Assembly: GCA_964473365.1 (NCBI GenBank)
Contig: CAYYOV010000018.1
Span: 4,587 to 68,586 of the forward strand
Origin: 2-02-FULL-55-14 sp964473365
GTDB lineage: Bacteria; Bacteroidota; Ignavibacteria; UBA10030
Reading direction: 5' to 3'
DNA: 64,000 nt
Below the pieces are notes generated by a model. It was not told the origin of the DNA and made no database searches. It worked only from the letters and a program-made list of their open reading frames with translations. Made by a program: the position numbers and the translations under genes. This document shows, piece by piece, positions 42,450 through 51,135 of this stretch; within the stretch, counting starts at the first letter, position 1; each line of letters begins with the position of its first letter.

Positions 42450-44426
42450 TCACACGGACGGCCGCTCGAACCAGACCTCGTGCCAGACAAGGAGGTTCAC
42501 GAGGTTCCAGATCAGCTGGCCGGCATCGCGGCGACCGGCCCGATGTCCGGAGAGAATCGAATCGAGATACGTTCGGTTGAAGTATCCCTGACGCACGAGC
42601 GCCGACCGCTCAAAGAGGTCGCGAACGAACGGGTACCATGGGTCGCGGATCCATTCGTTCATCGGCGCGGCAAAGCCCTGCTTCGGGCGGTAGATGATCT
42701 CGTTCGGAATGATCCCTTCGACGGCCTTCTTGAGGATGTACTTCGTCACGCCGTCGCGCAGCTTCAGTCCAATGGGAAGCTGCATCGAATACTCCACCAT
42801 GCGATGGTCCAGGAACGGCACGCGAGCCTCGATCGACGTTGCCATCGCGATCTTGTCGACGCGCATCAGCAGCAGCTCCGGCAATCGCTGGCGGAACTCG
42901 AGCCAGATCATTCGCTGGAGATAGTCCGCCTTCGGCAACCGTTGGAGTGCTTCCTTGTGCCAGCGATGGGCGAACTCATGCGGTCCCGAACCGTTGATCC
43001 GCCTGGCCATGAGCGTCCGGCGATGTTCTTCGGTGAAGTTGATGGCGCCGCCCCAGAAGAGCTCGTTGTCCTCGGCCCCCTTGCGAACATAGTCGAGCAT
43101 CAGGTGCGAACCACGCTTCCGGAGAGCTGGACCAGCTATGGCGTACACCGCCTTCCGGAGAAATCCCGGAAGAAGACCAAACGTCCGCCAGAGCGATGAA
43201 TAGAACGCCAGCTCCCGCTTCATCCACGAATAGCCGGCGAACTGCTCGTCGCTTCCCTCCCCCACCTGCACGACGATTGTTCCATTGTCCCGCGCCAGCT
43301 TCGACACGAAGTAGAGCGGAATGCAGACCGGATCGGCCAGCGGCTCATCCTGGTGCCACACGAGCTTCGGCAGAAAATCGAACGCATCCTTCTGGTCAAT
43401 GATGACCTCGTGGTGGTTCGTCTTGAACTGCGTCGCGATCTGCCGCGCGTAGCCCATCTCATTGTACTTCTCGAGGTCGCGGAACCCGACCGAGAACGTA
43501 TCGACAGGCCGGTCCATCAACTCCGCCATCAGCGCCACGTTCGTGCTCGAATCGATGCCCCCGCTCAGGAAGACGCCGAAGGGTACATCGCTCATCATTC
43601 GGTCCTTGATCGACTGACGAAGCAACGTGCGGATGGTATCGATCACCTCCGCCTCGCTCTGGCGCGGGGCCAGATCGGCGATGGCCGATCGAGCGATGGG
43701 ACTTCCGTCGAAGTCGATCGTCGGCTGGTCGCCGGCGGGGAGCGGGTCCCAGTACGGTTCGTTCGTCACATTGCCTGTGGCCGTGACGATCATCCGATGG
43801 CCGGGCTCCAGCTTGTGGACTCCCTTGAAGAGCGTGAGCGGCGCGGGAGGAATGAGGAAGGTCAGATAGTGCTCGAGGGCCGCTTCGTTGAATTCCTTCG
43901 GGACCCCGGGGTGTTTCAGCATCGCCTTGATCTCGGACCCGAACACGAACCGTCCGTCACGGACCGCATAATAGAGCGGCTTGATGCCGATCCGGTCGCG
44001 GGCAAGCACCAGACGCTGCTTCGATCCGTCCCAGATGGCGATCGCGAACATCCCAAGTAATTTATGGACGAAATCGAGGCCGTACTCTTGGTAGCAATAG
44101 AGGATGGTCTCCGTATCAGATCGCGACCGGTAGCGATAGCCTTTCGATTCAAGCGTCTTCCGCAGCACAGCGTGATTGTAGATCTCGCCGTTGAACACGA
44201 TCGTCACGTTCCCGTCGGGTGTGGACATCGGCTGATGGCCGGCCGGCGACAGGTCGACGATGGCCAGACGCCGGAACCCGAAGCCGAGGTTCCCCTCCCG
44301 CGAGACGAAGGTTCCCGAATCGTCCGGTCCCCGATGGGCAATGGCGTCCGTCATCGACGTGAGCGTGCGCTCGTCGATCTTCGGATGACTCACACCGTAT
44401 TCAAGGACGCCACAGATACCACACAT
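42450..44426 (-). CDS. asnB: Asparagine synthase-type glutamine amidotransferase (AsnB family)
   Basis: 658 residues. N-terminal glutaminase: MCGICGV with catalytic Cys2 after Met removal, RRLAIVDLSPAGHQPM, FNGEIYNH and SDTETILYCYQEYG. C-terminal synthetase: FGVFLSGGIDSSTNVALMAE (PP-loop), DTFSVGFRD and VGEGSDEQFAGYSW, then KVDKIAMATSIEARVPFLD. Free asparagine synthase is possible, but its place between glycan genes suggests amidation of a uronic acid in the polymer, as for WbpS-like enzymes (inference). A repeat element separates it from the upstream YfhO-like gene. Confidence 0.9.
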   Translation of the reverse strand: MCGICGVLEYGVSHPKIDERTLTSMTDAIAHRGPDDSGTFVSREGNLGFGFRRLAIVDLSPAGHQPMSTPDGNVTIVFNGEIYNHAVLRKTLESKGYRYRSRSDTETILYCYQEYGLDFVHKLLGMFAIAIWDGSKQRLVLARDRIGIKPLYYAVRDGRFVFGSEIKAMLKHPGVPKEFNEAALEHYLTFLIPPAPLTLFKGVHKLEPGHRMIVTATGNVTNEPYWDPLPAGDQPTIDFDGSPIARSAIADLAPRQSEAEVIDTIRTLLRQSIKDRMMSDVPFGVFLSGGIDSSTNVALMAELMDRPVDTFSVGFRDLEKYNEMGYARQIATQFKTNHHEVIIDQKDAFDFLPKLVWHQDEPLADPVCIPLYFVSKLARDNGTIVVQVGEGSDEQFAGYSWMKRELAFYSSLWRTFGLLPGFLRKAVYAIAGPALRKRGSHLMLDYVRKGAEDNELFWGGAINFTEEHRRTLMARRINGSGPHEFAHRWHKEALQRLPKADYLQRMIWLEFRQRLPELLLMRVDKIAMATSIEARVPFLDHRMVEYSMQLPIGLKLRDGVTKYILKKAVEGIIPNEIIYRPKQGFAAPMNEWIRDPWYPFVRDLFERSALVRQGYFNRTYLDSILSGHRAGRRDAGQLIWNLVNLLVWHEVWFERPSV

Positions 44427-44433
44427 GAGAGGC

Positions 44434-44474
44434 TAGACTCCAAATGGCCAGACTCCAAAAGACACCAAAGCGCG
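44434..44474 (-). repeat. CTCCAAATGGCCAGA-type repeat upstream of asnB
   Basis: AGACTCCAAATGGCCAGACT followed by CCAAAAGACACCAAAG. The 14-base unit CCAAATGGCCAGAC is identical to the copy after the dehydrogenase gene at 10580-10600. Confidence 0.65.
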
Positions 44475-44500
44475 ATGGAAGAGCGAAGTGAATAAGCTAT

Positions 44501-44618
44501 GCAGTAGGCAGGTGTTCTCAGGTCCAGTCAGGCCGATATCGAAGAAGACGGAACCTATGGTCTTGTCATAGGCCCTTAACCTGCCCCCAACCTGTACGTT
44601 CCTGCTTACTGCCTACTT
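44501..44618 (-). repeat. Inverted-repeat element, copy A
   Basis: Left arm GCAGTAGGCAGG, right arm CCTGCTTACTGCCTACTT (44601-44618), interior CAGGTCCAGTCAGGCC / CCTGCCCCCAACCTGTA, centre TGGTCTTGTCATAGG. It lies between asnB and the YfhO-like gene, both minus-strand. The TAA stop of the YfhO-like gene (44606-44608) is inside the right arm. Confidence 0.8.
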
Positions 44619-47140
44619 CTGCTCCTTCCCCGCCACTCGACGAATCCCACCGCACCAAGCCCGAGGACGACAAGGAGATTCACCCCGAGGCTCAGGTTCT
44701 TCCCGATCACGAAGCCGGTTGGCTCGAAGCGCATCTCGATGGTATGCGTGCCCGCCGGAACGACGAGCGCGCGGAACATATAGTTCGCCCGGATGATCTC
44801 CGCTTCCTTCCCGCCGATGAAGGCCTTCCAGCCCGGCTGGTAGTACGTTTCACTCAGGAAGAGGAGGTTATTGCCTGTCGCCGTCGCCTTCAGCACCACA
44901 TGTTGGATCCCGGATTCTGTGATTTCGACGCTCGCGTCCGCCGTCGGCGGATCGATGGTCACGCCAGGATCGGCAAGAACGTACATCAGATCGCGCGGAT
45001 CGAACGCACCGTTGGCGATCTGGTTCAACGTTTGTTCCGGCGTTGCGACCTCGAAGCGTTTGACGAAGAACGCGCGTGGCAGCGCACCCCGGAATCGGAA
45101 GACATCGAACACCTCGCCGTCAAACGCACGCTCGAAGAGGGCTGTGCTATCGTATTGGTTCGAGATGATGTACTTCACGTTCATCAACTGCCAGACGAGC
45201 GGATTGTAGAGTCCGGCGACCTCCGCCATGTCCTGGAAGGTCCGCATCTTCGCCCCTTGATAGCCATACGCGCTCTGAATGCGCCAATAGGCGAGCGTGT
45301 TGTCGTAGGGCAACTGGCCGTCCTGGATCGTGAGCGTCCGGAACGGGCTTGCGTCCCTTTGGAGGAATTGGACGTAGTCGGGAGCGGCGAAGATCGCCTC
45401 TTGATTCTGTCGCGGCTGAGGATCCATGACCCGCAGGTTGATGCGCCAGAGGTCGGCGCCCGCCGCGACGAGCAGGACTGCGGCGAACATATTCACGCCC
45501 ACAGCACGCCGGCCGTACATCCAGACAGCGGCAGCGAGGAGAAAACAGAACACGAGCGCAAGCACGACGTCCATGGCCACGTAATTGACGACCGTGCCGT
45601 AGAATTCGGCCACGACCTGCGGCTGTACTTGTCCAAACTGACGGCCGAGCCGCGCTCCCACCTCGGACAGCGGAAAGAAGCTCTCATACACCGTCTCCAC
45701 GGCTCCGCGGCCAATGAACGCCAGGACCGCTGCGGCACCGAGTCCGAGTGTGACCCGCTTCCACTTCTGGTCCACCTTGTCATTCCATGTATGGTCGCGG
45801 TCCCCCATCCACGTGGCCACGCCATACGCGGCCAGCAACGGAACGAAGATCTGAACAAGCACCAGGATCATCGACGGGATCCGGAACTTGTTGAACATCG
45901 GGAGGTACGAGAAGAGCGGGTCGTAGAGGATCGGGAATTCCTTCCCGAAGGCCACCAGGATCGAAAAGACGATCATCGCTCCAAGATAGATGACGAATGG
46001 ATCGCGACGGCGCCGTACCAATCCTCCGATGGCAAGGACCAGGATCACGATGCCCATGTATTGCGCCGCATCGGTGAACGGCTGCGGCCCCCAGTAGCCG
46101 TTGAAGCGCATCGGACCGCGGGTGAGCGGACCGTTGTACTCGAGGTGCCCGAACCCGTACCAGGTCGGGACGATAAACGTCATCATTTCCCCGGGGGCAA
46201 GCGACCATTGTGTCGCGTAATCGTAGTCCAACCCGCCTGATTTCGCTATTTGTTCTGCCTTTCCGGGGGGGGGAACCAGCGGGGACGCCCCGCGGATCGA
46301 CGAGGGGTTGTACTCGAGGACCGACAGGTAGCGGTCGGAATCCATGCCGAATGCCAAAAGGGCGGCGACGGCCAGTACGCCGGCCGACCGGATGATCCCC
46401 TTCCACGGCTCGCCGTGCCGGATCGCCAGCCAGACGAGCATCAGATAGTAGCCGCCCAATGCCAGGGCCCCGTAGAAGATCATCTGCACGTGGCTCGGCA
46501 TGAACATGAAGTGGAGCAGCAGCACTGCGATCAAAGCCCAGAACCACCGGAACCGTTCGCGCAAACGGTCCGCGACGTACAAGAGGAATGGAAAAGGGGC
46601 CATGGTGGCGATCTTCGTGTTGTGCGACACCATGATCCAGATGATGATAAACATCGAGAAGGTCGCGCCGAAGGCTGCAACGAACGCGGCCAGCGAATTG
46701 CGGACCTTCGAGAAGGCAAGCAGATACATGCCCGCCGCAAAAAGCAGATAGTGAAAGACCACCCATGTCACCGAGCCGTTGCCCAGCACCATCTGGAACG
46801 CCGCAGCCGTGTGATTGAAGAGCCAGCCGGTCAGGTCATACCACCGGTCGCCCGTGACCGACAGACTGCCATAGGCCGGCATCCCGCAAAAGATGTACGG
46901 GTTCCAGAGCGGGAAGATCCCTTGCGCCTTCGCGTCTTTTAGAAGCGTATCGAAACTGTGCGACGCGATCGAATCGGGACCCACGAACGTCTTGCCGCCG
47001 AAGATGACCGGCGAGAAGAAGAGCAGGATGACGATGAAGAGGCCGGCGATGGCGACGACATGGCGGTACCGCTCGGGCACAAGCGGTTTGTCCTCCCGCG
47101 TGGACTTGCGGGAGGCGCGCGGCTTCGGGGACGTGCTCAT
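44606..47140 (-). CDS. YfhO-like polytopic membrane protein (GT-C-type)
   Basis: About 844 residues from ATG 47140; GTG 47179 overlapping the upstream stop is an alternative. About twelve helices. The first loop FFSPVIFGGKTFVGPDSIAS with FPLWNPYIFCGMPAYGSLSV is the hallmark of the YfhO/PF09586-like family, GT-C-fold proteins that add sugars to teichoic acids or other envelope polymers. The C-terminal soluble part (~640-800: LFLSETYYQPGWKAFIGGKE) is a beta domain also typical. Its last residues SRQ and stop codon are encoded by the inverted-repeat arm. Confidence 0.85.
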   Translation of the reverse strand: MSTSPKPRASRKSTREDKPLVPERYRHVVAIAGLFIVILLFFSPVIFGGKTFVGPDSIASHSFDTLLKDAKAQGIFPLWNPYIFCGMPAYGSLSVTGDRWYDLTGWLFNHTAAAFQMVLGNGSVTWVVFHYLLFAAGMYLLAFSKVRNSLAAFVAAFGATFSMFIIIWIMVSHNTKIATMAPFPFLLYVADRLRERFRWFWALIAVLLLHFMFMPSHVQMIFYGALALGGYYLMLVWLAIRHGEPWKGIIRSAGVLAVAALLAFGMDSDRYLSVLEYNPSSIRGASPLVPPPGKAEQIAKSGGLDYDYATQWSLAPGEMMTFIVPTWYGFGHLEYNGPLTRGPMRFNGYWGPQPFTDAAQYMGIVILVLAIGGLVRRRRDPFVIYLGAMIVFSILVAFGKEFPILYDPLFSYLPMFNKFRIPSMILVLVQIFVPLLAAYGVATWMGDRDHTWNDKVDQKWKRVTLGLGAAAVLAFIGRGAVETVYESFFPLSEVGARLGRQFGQVQPQVVAEFYGTVVNYVAMDVVLALVFCFLLAAAVWMYGRRAVGVNMFAAVLLVAAGADLWRINLRVMDPQPRQNQEAIFAAPDYVQFLQRDASPFRTLTIQDGQLPYDNTLAYWRIQSAYGYQGAKMRTFQDMAEVAGLYNPLVWQLMNVKYIISNQYDSTALFERAFDGEVFDVFRFRGALPRAFFVKRFEVATPEQTLNQIANGAFDPRDLMYVLADPGVTIDPPTADASVEITESGIQHVVLKATATGNNLLFLSETYYQPGWKAFIGGKEAEIIRANYMFRALVVPAGTHTIEMRFEPTGFVIGKNLSLGVNLLVVLGLGAVGFVEWRGRSRSRQ

Positions 47141-47175
47141 AGGATGGGGGGTCGGTCGGTGGTCAACAGCGCCCG

Positions 47176-48525
47176 TCACGCTTCGGCGCGACGAGGTCCC
47201 GCCTCCGCCGAACGGAGACGGACGTATGTCAGCAGCTCGGCCAAGCGCCGCGTCACCTCGCGCCGTTCGTACGCACGAATCGCGGCGTCATCGGATGGTT
47301 GGCCGGGTCTATGGTAGAGAAAATTCTGGTAACACTCAACGAACGCGCGGCGGATGCCGTCGACGTCCTGGTTCGGAACGACAACTCCTGCCTTTGTATC
47401 GCGCACGATCCCGGCGGCCGCTCCCTCCGGATCCGCGAGCGCAAGGATCGGGCGGCGTGCGCCGAGGTACTCGAACACCTTGCCCGGCACGATCGCGCGG
47501 CTGTCCTTCGATTCGTCGACCACGAGCAACAGCTGATCTGCGACAAGCAGTTGCTTCACGCTTTCCTCGTGCGGCACATACTCGATCTGCTCGATCTGTG
47601 CCGCCAACGACGACGTGCGGAGCATCTCTTTGACGTCTCCGCCGAACCGGCCAATGAACTTCAGCCGGATCTTCGACACATCGACCTCACCCGCAGCAAC
47701 GGCAGACTCGACGGCGCGAAGGAATGTCTGCGGGTTGCGTTTGCCGTACATCGAACCGGTGTACGTCGTCGTGAATGGTCCGTCGGAGGGGCGCTCGACG
47801 GCGGGATAGTCGTCCGGGTCAAAGCCGTTCGGAAGGTGTACGCATTTGTGGATGTTCGCGCCGGGAAACTTCGTCGCAAAGTCGTCGATGATCCCCTTCC
47901 AGGCGCAGTCGATGACGTCAGCTTCCGTGAAGACCTGCTTTTCCAGCCAACGGTCGATGGCATCGGGGATCGCCCAACGATCGGGGGCGGACAGGAACCC
48001 GGTCCAGGGGTCGCGAAAACCGGCGATCCAGGGAAGATGGGTCCGCCGTTTCACCTCCCGTCCGATAAGTGCCGTCGTGTAGGGTGGCGAAGAGGTATAA
48101 ATGGCATCCACTCCCTCCGTGCGTACGATGCGCATCGCTTCCGGCACTGCGGTGGCCAGCCAACCTATGCGCGCATCGGGAATGAAGAACGTCTCGCGCA
48201 CCAATCCGGCCACCCGTTCCATCACGGACTGTTTTCGTGCCCCCTGAGGAATATTCTCGACATCGACGGCCGCCCCGGGCGGCTTGCCCGTCAGCTTCCG
48301 GTAGAAGGAATACGGTTCGAAGATCTTCGTCCGGTACACCTTGACATCCGGCGGTATCTCGGCAAGAAGCGATTCATCGCGGGCGGGAAAATCGCCGTTC
48401 TCGACCGTCAGCACCACCGGCCGCCATCCGAACGAGGAGAGGTACTTGACGAATTTCAGTACCCGCTGCACTCCCGGCCCGCCGGAAGGGGGAAAGTAGT
48501 AGGAGATGATGAGAACGGATTTCAA
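47176..48525 (-). CDS. Family 4 glycosyltransferase
   Basis: 449 residues. MKSVLIISYYFPPSGGPGVQ starts the GT-B N-terminal domain with its Gly-rich loop; YTSSPPYTTALIGREVK and WIAGFRDPWTGFL follow. The donor domain contains TTTYTGSMYGKRNPQTFLRA and VPGKVFEYLGARRPILALAD (E-x7-E-like region). WcaI/SusC-locus type GT4 enzymes look like this. It would use an NDP-sugar in the cytosol. Its stop is adjacent to the YfhO-like gene; a TCGATT-type repeat separates its start from the next methyltransferase gene. Confidence 0.88.
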   Translation of the reverse strand: MKSVLIISYYFPPSGGPGVQRVLKFVKYLSSFGWRPVVLTVENGDFPARDESLLAEIPPDVKVYRTKIFEPYSFYRKLTGKPPGAAVDVENIPQGARKQSVMERVAGLVRETFFIPDARIGWLATAVPEAMRIVRTEGVDAIYTSSPPYTTALIGREVKRRTHLPWIAGFRDPWTGFLSAPDRWAIPDAIDRWLEKQVFTEADVIDCAWKGIIDDFATKFPGANIHKCVHLPNGFDPDDYPAVERPSDGPFTTTYTGSMYGKRNPQTFLRAVESAVAAGEVDVSKIRLKFIGRFGGDVKEMLRTSSLAAQIEQIEYVPHEESVKQLLVADQLLLVVDESKDSRAIVPGKVFEYLGARRPILALADPEGAAAGIVRDTKAGVVVPNQDVDGIRRAFVECYQNFLYHRPGQPSDDAAIRAYERREVTRRLAELLTYVRLRSAEAGPRRAEA

Positions 48526-48540
48526 GCGGAGATCGATGGG

Positions 48541-48645
48541 AATTGCCGAGGTTTCATTGACGAGTGTCGATTATCCTGTGTGATCAACCAACATATGCCG
48601 CTTCTGCAATTCGAAAATCGCCAATCGACAATCGCCATTAAACAG
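48541..48645 (-). repeat. GTCGATT/AATCGAC-type imperfect inverted repeat
   Basis: GTGTCGATTATCC on one side; CAATTCGAAAATCGCCAATC and GACAATCGCC on the other. The motif matches the element at 59757-59905. It fills the spacer between two co-directional minus-strand genes. Confidence 0.6.
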
Positions 48646-48653
48646 GTCCAACC

Positions 48654-49463
48654 TCAGATCTTCTTTGCCACCACATTGAGCCCTGTCCCGCGCCGGTTCT
48701 CTCGCACCACATCAAGCCACATCAGCGGCAGAACGAATGGAAGGACGACGATGTAGTAGAACGGCAGGAGTAGGAAGAAGGCCTTCGAGACGTTCAACGC
48801 CATCATGGGAATCTTGATGCCGAATCTCCAGGCCGCACTGCCAAACGGGCCGTACGTGTAGCGGATGCTTTCGACCTCGAACCCGACGCTCTTCAGCTTC
48901 GTTCGCATCTCCTCCACGTTGTAGCCGTTCCGAGCATGCTCTTCGATGAACGACGCATCTTCGGGACTGTGCGCATCGGAGCCGCCCAGGTCCGAGGGCG
49001 TGTTGATGAAGAGCTTGCCGCCGGGACGCAGCGCGCGGTGGAAGTTTCGGAAGACCGTCACGTCGTCAGCGATATGCTCCATAACGTCCACCGACAGGAC
49101 AAGGTCGAACCGGTTCTCGTGCGCCACTTTCGTCAGGTCTTCGACGGCGAAGGTGCACGTCCCGATGCCGCGGGCGGCAAAGAACGTCCGGCAATCGTCG
49201 ATCTGTTCGTCCTTGACGTCGACCGCGAAGATCTTCACCTTCGGATAGCGCTGCGCGATGTAGTACGAGTACTGTCCGAATCCGCTGCCCGCGTCATAGA
49301 CGTCCAACGCCGCCCCGCGGTTCCCCAGCAGTCGCCGGATCGCCCGCTTGACGTGCCACTCCCGAAGGAACAACAATCCGAGCGCGGTATAGAAGAGCCG
49401 GCGCAGAAGGACGGATCTCCGGACAACGTTGCCGATGGAGAATTTTATGGGGTCGTAGTGCAT
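48654..49463 (-). CDS. Class I SAM-dependent methyltransferase of the polysaccharide locus
   Basis: About 269 residues from ATG 49463 (MHYDPIKFSIGNVVRRSVLL). Motif I region YDAGSGFGQYSYYIAQRYP is a GxGxG variant; VKIFAVDVKDEQI, VEDLTKVAHENRFDLVLSVD and VMEHIADDVTVFRNF complete the core, followed by LRPGGKLFINTPSDLGGSDA. A C-terminal hydrophobic stretch (AFFLLLPFYYIVVLPFVLP) is probably a membrane anchor or docking helix. The longer upstream frame (to 49586) runs through the inverted repeat and is not credible. Confidence 0.83.
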   Translation of the reverse strand: MHYDPIKFSIGNVVRRSVLLRRLFYTALGLLFLREWHVKRAIRRLLGNRGAALDVYDAGSGFGQYSYYIAQRYPKVKIFAVDVKDEQIDDCRTFFAARGIGTCTFAVEDLTKVAHENRFDLVLSVDVMEHIADDVTVFRNFHRALRPGGKLFINTPSDLGGSDAHSPEDASFIEEHARNGYNVEEMRTKLKSVGFEVESIRYTYGPFGSAAWRFGIKIPMMALNVSKAFFLLLPFYYIVVLPFVLPLMWLDVVRENRRGTGLNVVAKKI

Positions 49464-49504
49464 GAGGATGATGAAACTAAAGTCTGTGGGAAGACGGCGA
49501 CGAA

Positions 49505-49647
49505 AAGTAGGCAGCCTGCCTGCCGTCAGGCAGGTATGCAGGCAGGGTCGGGTTGGTGGCAGGCCGAGCTCTTGAGACAAGATCATTTGATCTTTCTCAT
49601 TGAATCACCACCTGCCCCGTCCTGCATGCACCTGCTTACTGCCTACT
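49505..49647 (-). repeat. Inverted-repeat element, copy E
   Basis: Left arm AAGTAGGCAGCCTGCC, plus an internal CCTGCCTGCCGTCAGGCAGG; right arm CACCTGCTTACTGCCTACT. The centre has GACAAGATCATTTGATCTTT, a local palindrome. It lies between the methyltransferase and the RG-rich GT4 gene, both minus-strand, ten bases from the GT4 stop. Confidence 0.8.
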
Positions 49648-49656
49648 GATCTCCAA

Positions 49657-51135
49657 CTACTCTCCCTGTCCTCCGCCGGTCCCGCCTTGGGGCTTTCCGC
49701 CTCTCCTCCCACGCCCGCCACGCCATCCCCGGCGCCGTCCACGCTTCTGCCCGCCCTCGGGACGCGGTTGACCCGGACCGGGAGGCGCCTGTCCCGGTCG
49801 CGGACCCTGCTGGTGCGGTGGCTGAGGGCCTTGCGGGGTGTGTTTCGGTTCGTGCGGTCGCGTTTGGCTGCGCGGCAATCCGCCGTGCGGATGATCGTGC
49901 GGCAGCTTCTGCTTCCATCGGCCACGATCGTCGCCACGTCCGCCTCGGAAGCGGTCTCCGCCTTTCCGGCCGTCTCCCCGACCCCCCTGTTCCTTCTTCT
50001 TCTCCGGCTGTTTTCCCAGCTCGAGGATCGCCTTCGTAATGTGGTCCCACGAGTACTTCCGCTTCTCTTCGTGGATGTTCCGGACGAAATCTCCCTCTTT
50101 GCGCTGCTCAAAGTACCGGACGACGGCGTCGGCCAGCTCTTTGGGGTCGTTCGGCTTCACGATGTAGCCCGTCTTCCCGTCCACCACCACCTCGGCCAGG
50201 CCGCCGACGTTCGTTGCCACGACCGGCTTGTCGAACTGGTAGGCGATCTGAACGATGCCGCTCTGTGTCGCCGACGTGTACGGCAACACGACGAGGTCGG
50301 CCGCAGAGAAGTAGAGGTTGACGGCTTCGGGCGAAACATATTCCGCCCGGAAGTCGACCGAGCCTTCGAGCTTCAACTCTTTGATCTGCTTCCGGTACTC
50401 CTGTTCGTCGCCGTAGCATTCGCCGACGACGAGCAGCTTGGCCCGTGTCCGCTTCGCGATCTCCGGCATCGCTTTCAGCAGGGTCGCGAGCCCCTTGTAG
50501 GGACGGATGTAGCCGAAGAAGAGCATGATGCGGGCGTCGCGCGCCTTGATCCGATCGCGCGCTTCGCGTTTTCCGATCGCGTTGCCAAAGATCTCGTAGA
50601 TGGGGTGCGGGACCATCCGGTATGGCATTTTCGGGTAGAGGTGCTTCAACTCTCGTTCGACCGAGGCCGACTGGACGATGACTGCGTCGGAGGACGCCAT
50701 GGCGTAGTTCGTGAACGCTCGATCGAACACGCGGCGCTCGTGCGGCACGAGGTTGTCCGCGATGAGAATGATACGGGTGTGGCCGCCCGTCAGCTTCTTC
50801 ACCTTTCGCGCGATGTAGCCGAAACAGGGGCCGAAGAACGGGAGCCAGTATTTGAAGACGAGGATGTCGGGCTTCGACGCCGCGATCTTCTTCGCAGCCG
50901 ACCACCATGTGAACGGGTTGATCGAATCGATGAGCCGCTCGGCAGGAATGCGGAGCAGATCGCCACCCCCGGTCTCTTCCTGCGTCTTGCCCGGAAAGAG
51001 GAACGACGGATATTGACGAGTGAACGTGACGACCTTGACGTTGTTCCGTTGCGCAAGACGGCGATAGAGCAGCGCGACATAGTGCGCGATGCCTCCGCGG
51101 AACGGATATGCGGTACTAACGATGACGATATTCAT
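49657..51135 (-). CDS. Family 4 glycosyltransferase with a long RGG/Pro/Gln-rich C-terminal tail
   Basis: 492 residues. The first ~380 are a regular GT4 enzyme: VIVSTAYPFRGGIAHYVALL, RIILIADNLVPHERRVFDRA, ARIMLFFGYIRPYKGLATLL, YTSATQSGIVQIAYQFDKPV and TNVGGLAEVVVDGKTGYIV. The last ~110 are disordered and very basic: GGRGDGRKGGDRFRGGRGDD, HPHGGLPRSQTRPH, QPPHQQGPRPGQAPPGP and RRRGWRGGRGRRGGK. RGG boxes usually mark RNA-binding proteins. The tail continues the same frame without a break up to the stop at 49657, so it looks genuine. Its start overlaps the upstream GT-C gene stop (ATGA). Confidence 0.86.
   Translation of the reverse strand: MNIVIVSTAYPFRGGIAHYVALLYRRLAQRNNVKVVTFTRQYPSFLFPGKTQEETGGGDLLRIPAERLIDSINPFTWWSAAKKIAASKPDILVFKYWLPFFGPCFGYIARKVKKLTGGHTRIILIADNLVPHERRVFDRAFTNYAMASSDAVIVQSASVERELKHLYPKMPYRMVPHPIYEIFGNAIGKREARDRIKARDARIMLFFGYIRPYKGLATLLKAMPEIAKRTRAKLLVVGECYGDEQEYRKQIKELKLEGSVDFRAEYVSPEAVNLYFSAADLVVLPYTSATQSGIVQIAYQFDKPVVATNVGGLAEVVVDGKTGYIVKPNDPKELADAVVRYFEQRKEGDFVRNIHEEKRKYSWDHITKAILELGKQPEKKKEQGGRGDGRKGGDRFRGGRGDDRGRWKQKLPHDHPHGGLPRSQTRPHEPKHTPQGPQPPHQQGPRPGQAPPGPGQPRPEGGQKRGRRRGWRGGRGRRGGKPQGGTGGGQGE

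Noticed and set aside
44744..46240. A 498-residue plus-strand frame antisense to the YfhO-like gene
   Set aside because: It has a His/Arg/Glu-rich composition and no domain logic, typical of an antisense shadow in GC-rich DNA. Similar shadows at 47299-48756, 49600-51273 and 40475-41659 were rejected for the same reason.
49464..49586. Upstream start of the methyltransferase at 48654-49463
   Set aside because: The extra 41 codons run through inverted-repeat copy E and encode a His/Arg/Pro-rich peptide not expected for the family.
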